DNA from: Pseudomonas psychrophila
GTDB taxonomy: Bacteria; Pseudomonadota; Gammaproteobacteria; Pseudomonadales; Pseudomonadaceae
Length of the DNA: 64,000 bases
Assembly (NCBI RefSeq): GCF_001043005.1
Contig: NZ_JYKZ01000002.1
Span: forward strand, 62,001 to 126,000
Direction of reading: 5' to 3'
This document shows positions 1-9,396 of this stretch, in pieces (within the stretch, counting starts at the first letter, position 1; every line of letters starts with the position of its first letter). The notes under the pieces were generated by a model, which was not told the origin of the DNA, searched no databases, and saw nothing but the letters and a program-made list of their open reading frames with translations. The translations under genes were made by a program, and so were the position numbers.

Positions 1-1
1 G

Positions 2-1111
2 CAGGACCACCTTTCAGCTGACAGTGTGCTGCAGTGGCTGGCCGACTATCACAACCTGAGCCTCAATGAGCTGCGTGCGTGCGCGTACGTTCATGAAGAC
101 GACGCTGCCGTTCGTCACATGATGCGTGTGGCCTCGGGCCTCGATTCGCTGGTGCTGGGCGAGCCGCAAATTCTCGGCCAGATGAAATCGGCCTACGCCG
201 TGGCGCGTGAGGCGGGCACTGTAGGGCCTTTATTGGGGCGCTTGTTTCAAGCGACCTTCAACTCGGCCAAGCAAGTGCGCACCGATACCGCCATCGGTGA
301 AAACCCGGTTTCCGTCGCTTTTGCTGCCGTGAGCCTGGCCAAGCAGATCTTCAGCGACTTGCAGCGCAGTCAGGCCTTGCTGATCGGTGCGGGCGAGACC
401 ATTACCCTGGTCGCCCGTCACCTGCATGACCTTGGTGTAAAACGCATCGTGGTGGCTAACCGTACCCTGGAGCGCGCGAGCACTCTGGCTGAACAGTTCG
501 GTGCCCATGCCGTGCTGCTGTCGGATATCCCTCAAGAGCTGGTACACAGCGATATCGTGATCAGCTCCACGGCCAGCCAGTTGCCGATTTTGGGCAAGGG
601 GGCGGTCGAAAGCGCCTTGAAGTTGCGCAAGCACAAACCTATCTTCATGGTCGATATTGCGGTCCCCCGGGATATCGAGCCTGAAGTCGGCGAGTTGGAC
701 GACGTTTACCTCTATACCGTCGATGACTTGCACGAAGTAGTCGCCGAAAACCTCAAAAGTCGTCAGGGCGCTGCCCAGGCTGCAGAAGAGCTGGTCAGTA
801 TCGGCGCTGATGACTTTATGGTGCGCTTGCGTGAGCTGGCGGCTGTCGATGTGCTCAAGGCCTATCGCCAGCAGAGCGAGCGTTTGCGTGATGAAGAACT
901 GCAAAAGGCTCAGCGTATGCTCGCCAATGGCAGCAACCCTGAAGATGTGCTGGTACAACTGGCACGTGGCCTGACCAATAAATTGCTGCACGCACCCAGC
1001 GTTCAGTTGAAAAAGCTTTCCGCCGAAGGCCGCCTCGATGCGCTGGCCATGGCCCAAGAACTTTTTGCCCTCGGTGAGGGCTCATCGCATAGCTCTGCGG
1101 ATAAAAAATAG
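2..1111 (+). CDS. hemA: Glutamyl-tRNA reductase HemA (5' end outside window)
   Basis: This enzyme reduces glutamyl-tRNA(Glu) with NADPH to glutamate-1-semialdehyde, the first committed step of C5-pathway tetrapyrrole synthesis in the cytoplasm. The reading frame is open to the left edge ([17 protein letters not shown]...), so the N-terminal catalytic part with the active-site Cys is missing and the GTG at 26 is not the true start. Visible are the conserved [15 protein letters not shown] segment, the Rossmann nucleotide-binding region ([16 protein letters not shown], then VVANRT) and the C-terminal helical dimerisation part. It lies 2 bases before prfA, the usual hemA-prfA-prmC arrangement. 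Family identity is very clear; only the 5' truncation limits the entry. Confidence 0.97.
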   Translation, partial: QDHLSADSVLQWLADYHNLSLNELRACAYVHEDDAAVRHMMRVASGLDSLVLGEPQILGQMKSAYAVAREAGTVGPLLGRLFQATFNSAKQVRTDTAIGENPVSVAFAAVSLAKQIFSDLQRSQALLIGAGETITLVARHLHDLGVKRIVVANRTLERASTLAEQFGAHAVLLSDIPQELVHSDIVISSTASQLPILGKGAVESALKLRKHKPIFMVDIAVPRDIEPEVGELDDVYLYTVDDLHEVVAENLKSRQGAAQAAEELVSIGADDFMVRLRELAAVDVLKAYRQQSERLRDEELQKAQRMLANGSNPEDVLVQLARGLTNKLLHAPSVQLKKLSAEGRLDALAMAQELFALGEGSSHSSADKK

Positions 1112-1113
1112 TA

Positions 1114-2196
1114 ATGAAAGCGTCACTGCTTAATAAGCTGGACATCCTCCAGGACCGTTTTGAAGAACTGACCGCACTGCTTGGCGATGGCGAAGTCATT
1201 TCGGATCAAACCAAATTTCGTGCCTATTCCAAGGAATACGCAGAAGTTGAACCCATTGTCGCGGCTTACGGGCTGTGGCTCAAAGTGCAGGCCGACCTTG
1301 AGGGCGCCCAGGCGCTGCTCAAGGATAACGACCCTGACATGCGTGAAATGGCGGTCGAAGAAGTTCGCGAAGCCAAAGAGCGCCTGAGCGAGCTTGAAAA
1401 AGACCTTCAGCGCATGCTGTTGCCCAAGGACCCGAATGACGGACGCAACGTGTTCCTTGAAATTCGGGCCGGCACGGGAGGCGATGAGGCGGCCATTTTT
1501 GCTGGCGACCTGTTTCGCATGTATTCCCGTTACGCTGAGCGTCGCGGTTGGAAGCTTGAAATCCTGTCTGAAAACAGCGGAGAGCATGGTGGCTATAAAG
1601 AAGTCATTGCCCGCGTCGAAGGCGAGAATGTTTACGGCAAGCTGAAGTTCGAGTCGGGTGTTCATCGCGTACAGCGTGTGCCCGCCACCGAATCCCAGGG
1701 CCGTATCCATACCTCCGCGTGTACCGTGGCGGTATTGCCCGAGCCGGACGAGCAGGAAGCCATCGAGATCAACCCGGCCGACTTGCGCGTTGATACCTAT
1801 CGCTCCTCGGGTGCGGGTGGTCAGCACGTCAACAAGACCGACTCGGCGATTCGTATCACCCACTTGCCGTCGGGCATTGTGGTGGAGTGTCAGGAAGAGC
1901 GTTCCCAGCATAAAAACCGGGCGCGGGCGATGTCCTGGCTTTCGGCCAAGTTGAATGACCAGCAAACCAGCGCGGCGGCCAATGCCATTGCCAGCGAGCG
2001 CAAGTCGCTGGTGGGCTCGGGAGATCGTTCCGAGCGCATCCGCACTTACAATTTCGCGCAGGGGCGAGTGACCGACCATCGCGTCAACCTGACCCTGTAT
2101 TCCCTGGATGACGTACTGGCTGGCGGCGTTGATGCCGTTATCGAGCCTTTATTGGCGGAGTTTCAGGCTGATCAACTGACAGCCCTGGGTGAATAA
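1114..2196 (+). CDS. prfA: Peptide chain release factor 1 (RF1)
   Basis: RF1 recognises UAA and UAG stop codons and triggers hydrolysis of peptidyl-tRNA on the ribosome. The 360-residue length is standard. The codon-recognition tripeptide PAT is at residues 190-192 ([15 protein letters not shown]) and the catalytic GGQ loop is at residues 235-237 ([14 protein letters not shown]). It starts 2 bases after the hemA stop and ends directly against prmC, whose product methylates the GGQ glutamine, so enzyme and substrate are co-transcribed. Nothing unusual is seen. Confidence 0.98.
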   Translation: MKASLLNKLDILQDRFEELTALLGDGEVISDQTKFRAYSKEYAEVEPIVAAYGLWLKVQADLEGAQALLKDNDPDMREMAVEEVREAKERLSELEKDLQRMLLPKDPNDGRNVFLEIRAGTGGDEAAIFAGDLFRMYSRYAERRGWKLEILSENSGEHGGYKEVIARVEGENVYGKLKFESGVHRVQRVPATESQGRIHTSACTVAVLPEPDEQEAIEINPADLRVDTYRSSGAGGQHVNKTDSAIRITHLPSGIVVECQEERSQHKNRARAMSWLSAKLNDQQTSAAANAIASERKSLVGSGDRSERIRTYNFAQGRVTDHRVNLTLYSLDDVLAGGVDAVIEPLLAEFQADQLTALGE

Positions 2197-3027
2197 ATGA
2201 CTATTATTGCCAGTTTGTTACGTGCTGCTGAACTGCCTGACTCACCCACGGCCCGCCTGGATGCGGAGCTTTTATTGGCTGCTGCCCTGGGCAAGTCGCG
2301 CAGTTATCTGCATACATGGCCCGAAAAAATTGTCAGCAGCGAAGCGGCATTGACCTTCGCCGAATACCTGTTGCGTCGCCGTACCGGTGAGCCGGTGGCC
2401 TACATTCTGGGCCAACAGGGTTTCTGGAACCTTGATCTGGAAGTGGCGCCGCATACCCTGATCCCGCGCCCCGATACCGAACTGCTGGTCGAAACCGCGT
2501 TGGCTCTGTTGCCTGCGAGCCCGGCCAAGGTGCTGGACTTGGGCACCGGCAGTGGTGCAATTGCCCTGGCATTGGCCAGTGAGCGCGCCGCCTGGCACGT
2601 CACGGCGGTTGACCGCGTACTTGAGGCCGTGGCGCTGGCCGAGCGTAATCGCCAGCGTTTGCAGCTCGAAAACGTCAACGTGTTCACCAGTCACTGGTTC
2701 AGTGCATTGGCCGACCAGCGTTTTGACCTGATTATCAGCAACCCGCCCTATATTGCCGCGGGTGATGTACACCTGGCGCAAGGCGATGTGCGCTTCGAAC
2801 CAGAGAGTGCTCTGGTTGCCGGTGCGGATGGTCTGGACGACATACGCGAAATCATCACTGCTTCTGCAGGTCACCTGAACGCGGGTGGCTGGTTGATGCT
2901 GGAGCACGGTTACGATCAGGCCGAAGCGGTTCGCCAATTGTTGCAGGACGCAGGTTTTGCACAGGTTGAAAGCCGCAAGGACCTGGGTGGCCACGAACGC
3001 ATCACGTTGGGCCGCCTGCCGTGCTGA
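2197..3027 (+). CDS. prmC: Release factor glutamine N5-methyltransferase PrmC/HemK
   Basis: This SAM-dependent enzyme methylates the glutamine of the GGQ motif in RF1 and RF2. It has 276 residues. The SAM-binding motif I (VLDLGTGSGAIALALA) is in the middle, followed by the NPPY catalytic motif (LIISNPPYIAAGD) typical of N5-glutamine and N6-adenine methyltransferases. The ATG directly follows the prfA stop codon, and the 3' end overlaps moeB by 7 bases, so translation is likely coupled across the group. Confidence 0.97.
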   Translation: MTIIASLLRAAELPDSPTARLDAELLLAAALGKSRSYLHTWPEKIVSSEAALTFAEYLLRRRTGEPVAYILGQQGFWNLDLEVAPHTLIPRPDTELLVETALALLPASPAKVLDLGTGSGAIALALASERAAWHVTAVDRVLEAVALAERNRQRLQLENVNVFTSHWFSALADQRFDLIISNPPYIAAGDVHLAQGDVRFEPESALVAGADGLDDIREIITASAGHLNAGGWLMLEHGYDQAEAVRQLLQDAGFAQVESRKDLGGHERITLGRLPC

Positions 3028-3776
3028 CCGATGAGGAGCTGTTGCGCTATAGCCGACAGATCCTGTTGCAACAGGTTGATATCGACGGTCAGTTGAAGCT
3101 GAAAAACAGCCGTGTACTGGTTGTCGGCCTTGGCGGGCTTGGATCGCCTGTTGCGCTCTACCTCGCGGCTGCCGGTGTCGGCGAACTGCATCTGGCCGAC
3201 TTTGACAGCGTTGACCTGACCAATCTGCAGCGTCAGATCATCCATGACACCGCCAATGTGGGGGAGAGCAAGGTCGACTCGGCGTCTCGCCGACTGCGCC
3301 TGATCAATCCGCTCATCAAACTGGTTGCCCACCGTTCGGCGCTGGATGCCGACTCGCTGGCCGAGGTCATTAGTGCGGTGGATCTGGTGCTCGATTGCAG
3401 CGACAACTTTGCCACCCGTGAAGCGGTGAACAAAGCCTGTGTCGCAGCGCGCAAACCGTTGGTCAGTGGCGCGGCGATTCGCCTTGAGGGGCAGTTGTCG
3501 GTGTTTGATTCGCGTCAGCCAGCCAGCCCCTGCTACCACTGCTTGTACGGGCATGGCAGCGAAGCAGAACTGACCTGCAGCGAAGCTGGAGTGATTGGGC
3601 CGCTGGTGGGGCTGGTCGGCAGCTTGCAAGCTCTTGAAGCGCTGAAGGTTCTGGCCGGTTTTGGTGAGCCGCTGGTGGGCCGTCTGTTGCTGGTCGATGC
3701 CTTGAGCACGCGCTTTCGCGAGTTGCGGGTCAAGCGCGACCCTGCCTGCAGCGTGTGCGGTACAGGCCATGAGTGA
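3021..3776 (+). CDS. moeB: Molybdopterin-synthase adenylyltransferase MoeB (HesA/MoeB/ThiF family)
   Basis: An E1-like enzyme that adenylates the C-terminus of MoaD in molybdopterin synthesis. The 251-residue protein carries the nucleotide-binding loop [16 protein letters not shown], the DLTNLQRQI segment conserved in MoeB/ThiF, and two CxxC pairs (CYHC and CSVC) that bind zinc. It overlaps prmC at its start and murI at its end by 8 bases. A closely related family member, ThiF, adenylates ThiS; the prfA-prmC-moeB-murI order is the genus arrangement and favours MoeB. Confidence 0.9.
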   Translation: MLTDEELLRYSRQILLQQVDIDGQLKLKNSRVLVVGLGGLGSPVALYLAAAGVGELHLADFDSVDLTNLQRQIIHDTANVGESKVDSASRRLRLINPLIKLVAHRSALDADSLAEVISAVDLVLDCSDNFATREAVNKACVAARKPLVSGAAIRLEGQLSVFDSRQPASPCYHCLYGHGSEAELTCSEAGVIGPLVGLVGSLQALEALKVLAGFGEPLVGRLLLVDALSTRFRELRVKRDPACSVCGTGHE

Positions 3777-4560
3777 GGCGCCGATTGGGGTTTTTGACTC
3801 CGGCGTTGGCGGTTTGTCGGTACTCAAAGAAATTCATGCGCTGTTGCCCAACGAATCGCTGCTCTATGTGGCGGACTGTGGCCATATTCCCTATGGCGAA
3901 AAAAGCCCCGAGTTTATTCGTCAGCGTTGTGCGGTGATGGCCGATTTTTTCCAGCGCCAAGGTGCCAAGGCTCTGGTGCTGGCCTGTAACACGGCAACGG
4001 TGGCGGGAGTGGCGGATTTGCGTCAGCGTTACCCGGACTGGCCAATGGTCGGTATGGAGCCTGCGGTCAAACCGGCTGCAGCGGCCACCCGCAGCGGCGT
4101 GGTGGGTGTACTGGCGACGACTGGCACTTTGCAAAGTGCCAAATTTGCCGCCTTGCTTGATCGCTTTGCCAGCGATGTCCGGGTCATCACCCAGCCATGC
4201 CCGGGCCTGGTGGAACTGATCGAGACCGGTGATCTGCACAGCGATGCCTTGTGCACCTTGCTACGCGGTTATGTCGAACCGTTGCTGGCAGCGGGCTGTG
4301 ACACGATCATTCTTGGCTGTACCCATTACCCCTTTCTCAAACCTCTGCTTGCTCAAATGCTCCCGCCCTCGATCACCCTGATCGATACCGGCGCTGCCGT
4401 GGCCCGTCAGCTTCAGCGCTTGCTGACTGAAAAAGGCCTGCTGGCATCCGGCCCTCCCTGTGAAACACAGTTCTGGACCAGCGCTTCACCTGAACACATG
4501 GGAAATATCCTGCCTGTGTTGTGGAATAAATCTGGCGTTGTGCGAAGCTTCGGTCTGTAA
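3769..4560 (+). CDS. murI: Glutamate racemase
   Basis: MurI converts L-glutamate to D-glutamate for peptidoglycan using two catalytic cysteines, C73 (LACNTATVA) and C184 (LGCTHYPFL). The N-terminal [10 protein letters not shown] segment holds the conserved Asp10/Ser11. At 263 residues it is normal length. It is the last gene of the overlapping hemA-to-murI run, overlapping moeB by 8 bases. The next gene, pagL, is 82 bases away and probably has its own promoter. Confidence 0.97.
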   Translation: MSEAPIGVFDSGVGGLSVLKEIHALLPNESLLYVADCGHIPYGEKSPEFIRQRCAVMADFFQRQGAKALVLACNTATVAGVADLRQRYPDWPMVGMEPAVKPAAAATRSGVVGVLATTGTLQSAKFAALLDRFASDVRVITQPCPGLVELIETGDLHSDALCTLLRGYVEPLLAAGCDTIILGCTHYPFLKPLLAQMLPPSITLIDTGAAVARQLQRLLTEKGLLASGPPCETQFWTSASPEHMGNILPVLWNKSGVVRSFGL

Positions 4561-4642
4561 AAAATCGGAACTCTGCTTTAAAACGCCTGCCTGATGAAGC
4601 GCATAACAACTGACACAGGCATATGAAAATGGGATTTTTCTT

Positions 4643-5161
4643 ATGAAACGACTGTTTGGCTTGGCTGCGGTTGCAGTCGTGGCACTGGGGCAAAGTTTCA
4701 CGGCACAGGCTGCCGGACTTGAATTTGGGGTGGGGCATACCAGCGAGTCGACCATGACTTACCGTCTGGGCTTGAAGTCTGATTGGGACAAAAGCTGGTT
4801 GCAGACTGATGTCGGGCGTCTGACCGGTTATTGGGATGGGGCTTACACCTACTGGGAAGGTGACAAGTCATCCTCAAGCAGCAGTCTGTCGTTCTCACCC
4901 GTACTGGTGTACGAGTTTGCGGGCGAAAGGGTAAAGCCCTATGTCGAGGCTGGTATCGGAGTAGCCTTGTTCTCCCACACGGAAGTCGAAGGCAACAAAC
5001 TGGGAACGGCTTTCCAGTTTGAAGACCGTATTGGCTTTGGTGTGCGCTTTGCGGGCGGTCATGAAGTGGGGATTCGTGCAACGCACTACTCCAACGCGGG
5101 GATCTCGAGTACCAATGACGGTGTCGAAAGTTATGCGCTGCACTACACCATGGCGCTGTAA
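4643..5161 (+). CDS. pagL: Lipid A 3-O-deacylase PagL
   Basis: An outer-membrane beta-barrel enzyme that removes the 3-O-acyl chain from lipid A, lowering TLR4 recognition. The 172-residue precursor has a clear signal peptide ending near residue 23 (SFTAQA|AG). The HYSNAG motif places the catalytic His148 and Ser150, with Glu162 fourteen residues after the His, the same spacing as the published P. aeruginosa H/S/E triad. The C-terminal residues alternate hydrophobic and polar as in a final barrel strand. Location after murI matches P. aeruginosa. GGGA at 4631-4634 is the likely ribosome site. A seven-codon frame (4623-4646) ends in an ATGA overlap with this start. Confidence 0.9.
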   Translation: MKRLFGLAAVAVVALGQSFTAQAAGLEFGVGHTSESTMTYRLGLKSDWDKSWLQTDVGRLTGYWDGAYTYWEGDKSSSSSSLSFSPVLVYEFAGERVKPYVEAGIGVALFSHTEVEGNKLGTAFQFEDRIGFGVRFAGGHEVGIRATHYSNAGISSTNDGVESYALHYTMAL

Positions 5162-5171
5162 TTGTGGGTGT

Positions 5172-5477
5172 TTAACGGTACGCCGTTGCAATGCCCTGGC
5201 GTTCATTGAGGCATTCGACATCGCCCATTTCGAACTCGCGACAAATCAGCGGGCGCAGCTCATAAATGGTGCACATCATGGTGTTGCGGTCTAGGGCCGC
5301 ACACCAGCCATCATCCAGACGTAGCATCACTTCACCGCCCCAGTCATCGTTGTCGATAAAACGCTCAGGCACGCCGGTATCGGTGATCAACATCACTTCC
5401 AGTTGGCAGCAGCACGCCGCGCACGTCGAGCAGGTGACAGCGGGTTCGGTAATTTCGGTCAGGGGGATGTTGGTCAT
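5172..5477 (-). CDS. YkgJ family cysteine-cluster protein
   Basis: A 101-residue protein of the CxxCxxCC family (YkgJ/UPF0153), predicted to bind zinc or an Fe-S cluster; the biochemical role is unknown. Visible cysteines are in CSTCAACCCQ near the N-terminus, WCAALD and MMCTIY in the middle, and LICREF and DVEC near the C-terminus. A longer frame exists, but the start at MTNIPLTE (5477) leaves the conserved region intact and the upstream extension looks non-coding. It converges with pagL. No partner gene is evident. Confidence 0.8.
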   Translation of the reverse strand: MTNIPLTEITEPAVTCSTCAACCCQLEVMLITDTGVPERFIDNDDWGGEVMLRLDDGWCAALDRNTMMCTIYELRPLICREFEMGDVECLNERQGIATAYR

Positions 5478-5572
5478 AGGCGCGCAGTGTAAGGCAGAGC
5501 TGCCATCAGGTGTACATGTGCTGATGAACGCAGGTTTTTTTATAGAAACCAGGCTGCCGGTCAAGGGGCCCT

Positions 5573-5633
5573 TGTAGCCGCTCCCACGGTTGAAATCATG
5601 CGGTCCTTATCGCAGCCTTCGGCAGCGGCTACA
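5573..5633. repeat. Hybrid REP-like palindromic element
   Basis: Ten-base inverted ends (TGTAGCCGCT and AGCGGCTACA) enclose about 40 bases. The left internal part (GCTCCCACGGTTGAA) resembles the right end of the GTGGGAGC family seen at 38968-39022. The right part (TATCGCAGCC..CGGCAGCGGCTACAGG) matches the other family at 48338-48423. It lies between the convergent-side ends of the YkgJ start and the DUF2878 stop. Confidence 0.55.
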
Positions 5634-6101
5634 GGCGTTTAGCAATGGAAACAACCCCGCCCACAACAGGCTCAATCCGGCCAGCGTAGGCCACAGGCCC
5701 AAGGGGAATTGCACCGCGCCCAGACGTTGCCCGGCGTAATACGACAGCGGTCCACCGATGGCACCCAGCAAAACAGCCCGCCACCAGGGCTTGGCAGTCC
5801 ACGCCAGACAGTGGTTCAAAGTGGTTGCCAGCAGGGCCCAAAGCAGTATCAGCCAGAATGGAATCAACAAACCGGGCTGCTTGAAGGCGAAAACCCCGGC
5901 ATTGAGCAGCAGACTGTCGACGGCAGTGCCGAGCAAACACACGACGGCCACCAGACGGACTTCTGCCATTGAGCGACTTATCCACAGCAAGTGCGTGAAC
6001 AAGGCAGCACCTGCCAGCACTAGCCACAGGCTATTGCCGCCCAGCACACAGGCAAACCAGCCGAGCTGGAACAGCCCGGCATTCGCCAGATTCTTAAGCA
6101 T
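5607..6101 (-). CDS. DUF2878 family small membrane protein
   Basis: A very hydrophobic protein of about 164 residues with four to five predicted membrane segments (for example LANAGLFQLGWFACVLGG, LIPFWLILLWALLATTL, WPTLAGLSLLWAGLFPLL). This fits DUF2878, a family with no established function. The start at MLKNLANAG (6101) overlaps the stop of the methyltransferase gene by 8 bases; an in-frame extension upstream is unlikely to be used. It is the last gene of the light-island operon, so a role in the membrane lipid modification made by its neighbours is plausible but unproven. Confidence 0.75.
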   Translation of the reverse strand: MLKNLANAGLFQLGWFACVLGGNSLWLVLAGAALFTHLLWISRSMAEVRLVAVVCLLGTAVDSLLLNAGVFAFKQPGLLIPFWLILLWALLATTLNHCLAWTAKPWWRAVLLGAIGGPLSYYAGQRLGAVQFPLGLWPTLAGLSLLWAGLFPLLNACSRCRRLR

Positions 6102-7365
6102 TGAAGCGGCCGAGCAATGGTTCAGGCATGGCTGCAGGCTTGGCCAGCAACAACTGCGCAGTGCCGATGCTGCGTTCCAGAAAGCCACCTTCGCAGTAGC
6201 ACAGGTAAAACTCCCACAGGCGCAGGAAGTATTCGTCGTAGCCCAGTTCCGTCAGGCGGCTGTGAGCACGACGGAAGTTCTCATGCCACATGCGCAGGGT
6301 TTTGGCGTAGTGCAGGCCAAAGTCCTCCATGTGCATCAGATTCATGTCAGTGTCCTTGCCCACGATTTCGAGCATTTTTTGCACACTGGGCAGCGCACCG
6401 CCGGGGAATATGTAGCGTTGGATAAAGTCCACGCTGCTTTTGGCTTGCTCGTAACGCTGCTCGCGAATGGTGATGGCTTGCAGCAGCATCAACCCGTGGG
6501 GCTTAAGTAGACGGGAGCACTGTTTGAAGTAGCTGGGCAAAAAGTGATGACCCACTGCCTCGATCATTTCGATCGACACCAGCTTGTCGTATTGCCCGGT
6601 CAAGTCGCGGTAATCCTCCAGCAGTAACGTCACCTGGTCTTGCAACCCCAAAGCCTCAACGCGGGTTTTGGTGTAGTCGAACTGCTCCTTGGACAGGGTC
6701 GTCGTCGTGACCTTGCACCCGTAATGCTGTGCGGCAAATAACGCCATGCTGCCCCATCCGGTGCCGATTTCGAGCAAATGGTCTTCAGGTTTGAGGTCGA
6801 GCTTCTGACAGATGCGTGCCAGCTTATTGAGCTGCGCTTGTTCCAGCGTGTCGTCAGGGCTTAAAAATTGCGCCGCTGAATACATCATGGTCGGATCGAG
6901 AAACTGCTCAAACATCTCATTGCCAAGGTCGTAATGCGCGGCAATGTTTTTTTGCGAGCCCTTGCGGGTATTGCGGTTGATCCAGTGCAGGCCGCGTATC
7001 AGCGGGCGGCCCAGACGCGCCAGGCCACCCTCCATTGCATCAAGTACGTCCATGTTACTGACCAGCACGCGGATCACCTTGGTCAGGTCGGGGGAAGTCC
7101 AATAGCCATGAATAAAGGCTTCACCCGCGCCAATCGAGCCGCTGCTGGCCATCATGCCCCACAGGCTTGCATCGTGAATCTGTACTTCGCCGACCAGGCC
7201 CGCGGTGCTGTCACCGAACATCAGGCGTTCGCCGTTTTCGATCACCACCAGGTGACCGTTTTTCAACTGGCCGAGCTGGCGCATTACACCGCGTCTCAGC
7301 AGCGCACTGGTCAGATTATGGGTAGTCGACAGTGAGGATTTGCTCACCAGGCTAGAGCTCTTCAT
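6094..7365 (-). CDS. Cyclopropane-fatty-acid-synthase family SAM methyltransferase (Cfa/UfaM-like)
   Basis: A 423-residue enzyme of the CFA synthase family, which transfers a methylene or methyl group from SAM to the double bond of phospholipid acyl chains. The N-terminal domain is followed by SAM motif I (LLEIGTGWGSMALFAA), VSIEMIEAVGHHFL around the family's conserved acidic residue, and YIFPGGALPS. The ATG at 7365 has AAGGA 8 bases upstream. It overlaps DUF1365 by 14 bases and DUF2878 by 8. Beside an FAD oxidase and DUF1365 rather than alone, it resembles the UfaM branch (furan/methylated fatty acids) as much as housekeeping Cfa; P. putida ufaM is reported as light-inducible. The product cannot be decided from sequence. 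Confidence 0.85.
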   Translation of the reverse strand: MKSSSLVSKSSLSTTHNLTSALLRRGVMRQLGQLKNGHLVVIENGERLMFGDSTAGLVGEVQIHDASLWGMMASSGSIGAGEAFIHGYWTSPDLTKVIRVLVSNMDVLDAMEGGLARLGRPLIRGLHWINRNTRKGSQKNIAAHYDLGNEMFEQFLDPTMMYSAAQFLSPDDTLEQAQLNKLARICQKLDLKPEDHLLEIGTGWGSMALFAAQHYGCKVTTTTLSKEQFDYTKTRVEALGLQDQVTLLLEDYRDLTGQYDKLVSIEMIEAVGHHFLPSYFKQCSRLLKPHGLMLLQAITIREQRYEQAKSSVDFIQRYIFPGGALPSVQKMLEIVGKDTDMNLMHMEDFGLHYAKTLRMWHENFRRAHSRLTELGYDEYFLRLWEFYLCYCEGGFLERSIGTAQLLLAKPAAMPEPLLGRFNA

Positions 7366-8152
7366 GGCGTTTATCCTTAGGTTGCAGGGCGGCAATTCGA
7401 AAGGCGCCGTCGGCGGCCTGATGGGAAAAAATCGGTGTGCGTTTAAGAAATAGGCGCAAGGCTTGCCAGTAAATGGCCAGACAGGTTTTGGCGGTCATCC
7501 ACGGAAACTGCCGCAAGTAGCGATGCACCCCGGCGCGGTCCAGTGTCGTGCGTTGCAGGTTGAGGGTGGCGTCGAACAGCTTCATGTCGCCTTGCCAGTC
7601 GGCCATGTGCACCCCGAGCCGGGCCCCGGGTGGACTGAAACTCATGCGGTATTCCAGATCCCGAGGCAAAAAGGGGGAGACGTGAAAGGCTTTGGCCACG
7701 CTCGCATATTGAAAACCGTCCCCTTGAGCTGGCAGCACGTAGTGATAGCGTTCGCGCCAAGGCGTATTAGTGACTTCACACAAGATTGCGGCCAGTTTCC
7801 CGTCCGCCTCGTGGCAGTAAAAGAAACTCACGGGGTTGAAAGACAGCCCCCAGCTGCGGGCCTGCGTCAGCAAACAGACTGAGCCCTGGGGCGTATGCCC
7901 TAAGGCGACGCCTACTTGCTGGCGAACCGCGTCAATCAGGCGCATACCGGTTGCCGTGTGCGCTTTCAGGTAATCGGTTTCGCGAAAAGAGAAGGGCGCA
8001 AAGCGGCTTTTTCCAGCCAGCGATGAAAGCCCCAGTACAGCGTCTTGCTCATCCAGATCCAGATACAGCAAGCCGATCTGGTAACGAAACGCATGGGTGG
8101 TCGGCGCAAAGCGTCGATGGGCGATCCAGCCGCTGTACAGGGCGCTGTTCAT
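7352..8152 (-). CDS. DUF1365 domain-containing protein
   Basis: A 266-residue soluble protein of the DUF1365 family. It shows the conserved N-terminal pattern LYSGWIAHRRFAP..HAFRYQI, SRFAPFSFRETDYL and LLTQARSWGLSFNPVSFFYCH. The family is almost always encoded between an FAD amine-oxidase-like gene and a CFA-like methyltransferase, as here, but its biochemical activity is not established. It overlaps the FAD gene by 4 bases (ATGA) and the methyltransferase by 14. A role in assembling or modifying the unusual acyl chain is inferred from context only. Confidence 0.85.
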   Translation of the reverse strand: MNSALYSGWIAHRRFAPTTHAFRYQIGLLYLDLDEQDAVLGLSSLAGKSRFAPFSFRETDYLKAHTATGMRLIDAVRQQVGVALGHTPQGSVCLLTQARSWGLSFNPVSFFYCHEADGKLAAILCEVTNTPWRERYHYVLPAQGDGFQYASVAKAFHVSPFLPRDLEYRMSFSPPGARLGVHMADWQGDMKLFDATLNLQRTTLDRAGVHRYLRQFPWMTAKTCLAIYWQALRLFLKRTPIFSHQAADGAFRIAALQPKDKRHEEL

Positions 8153-9396
8153 AGTTGTCGGCCAAAGGCCTGGGCCACGCGCAATGCGCTGACCACGCCG
8201 TCTTCATGAAAACCGTTGGCCCAATAGGCACCGCAAAAGTAGCTGTGCCGAGCGCCCAGCAGTTCTTGCCAGCGCGCTTGCGCGGCAATGGCGTCCAAGC
8301 TGTATTGCGGATGCGCGTAGTTGAACCGGGCCAGTACTTTGAACGGATCAATTGCACTGGTTTGATTGAGGCTGACGCAGAATGTTGTCTCGCTCTGAAT
8401 CCCTTGCAGGATGTTCATGTCATAGGTCACGGCCGCACGTTTTTGACCTGCTGCGCCCAGGCGATAATTCCAGCTCGCCCATGCCAGTTTTCGGTCTGGC
8501 AACAAGCGGGTATCGGTGTGCAGCACTACGTCATTTTCGGCATAGGGCATCGCGCCCAGAATTTGCTGCTCTGCAGATGAAGGGTCGGCCATCAAGCTGA
8601 GCGCCTGGTCGCTGTGACAGGCAAAGATCACTTTGTCGAAGTGTTCAGAACCGCCAGCGCTGTGTACCTGAACGCCCTGTTCAGTGCGGACCACCTGGAT
8701 GACCGGGCAGTTGAGGCGGATTCTGTCGGCGAAACCTGCGCTTAACGGTTGAACGTAGGCACTGGAACCTCCTTCAATCACACGCCATTGCGGGCGATTA
8801 CTGACGCTGAGCAAACCGTGATTTTTGAAAAAGCGCACAAAAAACTGCAGCGGAAAGGTCAGCATGTCTGCCAGTGACATGGACCAAATCGCTGCGCCCA
8901 TCGGCACGATGTAGTGCTCGATAAAGCGCGATCCATAGCCCTGCTGCTGCAGGTAGTCGCCCAGCCGGGTGTCGCTGGCAATGCGCTGCTCGTCCAGATC
9001 GCGAATGGCTTGGCGATTGAAGCGCAGGATGTCACGCAACATGCCCCAGAACCCGGGAGATAACAGGTTGCTGCGCTGGGCGAACAGGCTGTTGAGGGTG
9101 TTGCCGTTGTATTCGAGATTGCTCTCGGTGTCGTGTACTGAAAAGCTCATTTCAGTGGCTTTTGAGCGAACCCCTACCTGGTCCATCAGCTTGATGAAAT
9201 TAGGGTAAGTCCAGTCATTGAAAACGATAAAACCGGTGTCGATGGCATAGGACCGGCCCTCGACGCTCACGTTGACGGTGTGTGTGTGGCCGCCGACCCA
9301 GTCACTGGCCTCGAATACGCTGATGTCGTGTTCTTTGTGCAGCAGGTAGCCGCAGGTGAGCCCCGAAATGCCGCTGCCAATGATCGCGATTTTCAT
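8149..9396 (-). CDS. FAD-dependent amine-oxidase-like oxidoreductase
   Basis: A 415-residue flavoprotein. It opens with the dinucleotide-binding motif IAIIGSGISGLTCGYLL, followed by the acidic residue ending beta-2 (ISVFEASDWVGGHTHTV), as in the amine oxidase/phytoene desaturase superfamily. The C-terminus has a FAD-contact segment (YFCGAYWANGFHEDGVVSALRVAQ). Homologues stand next to DUF1365 and CFA-like genes. Flavoenzymes in the Rhodobacter furan-fatty-acid pathway are of this kind, so oxidation of a modified fatty acyl chain is a reasonable guess. Start and stop overlap both neighbours by 4 bases, showing strong translational coupling. Confidence 0.85.
   Translation of the reverse strand: MKIAIIGSGISGLTCGYLLHKEHDISVFEASDWVGGHTHTVNVSVEGRSYAIDTGFIVFNDWTYPNFIKLMDQVGVRSKATEMSFSVHDTESNLEYNGNTLNSLFAQRSNLLSPGFWGMLRDILRFNRQAIRDLDEQRIASDTRLGDYLQQQGYGSRFIEHYIVPMGAAIWSMSLADMLTFPLQFFVRFFKNHGLLSVSNRPQWRVIEGGSSAYVQPLSAGFADRIRLNCPVIQVVRTEQGVQVHSAGGSEHFDKVIFACHSDQALSLMADPSSAEQQILGAMPYAENDVVLHTDTRLLPDRKLAWASWNYRLGAAGQKRAAVTYDMNILQGIQSETTFCVSLNQTSAIDPFKVLARFNYAHPQYSLDAIAAQARWQELLGARHSYFCGAYWANGFHEDGVVSALRVAQAFGRQL

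Noticed and set aside
1123..2079. 318-codon minus-strand frame opposite prfA
   Set aside because: Antisense shadow of prfA with no plausible start signal.
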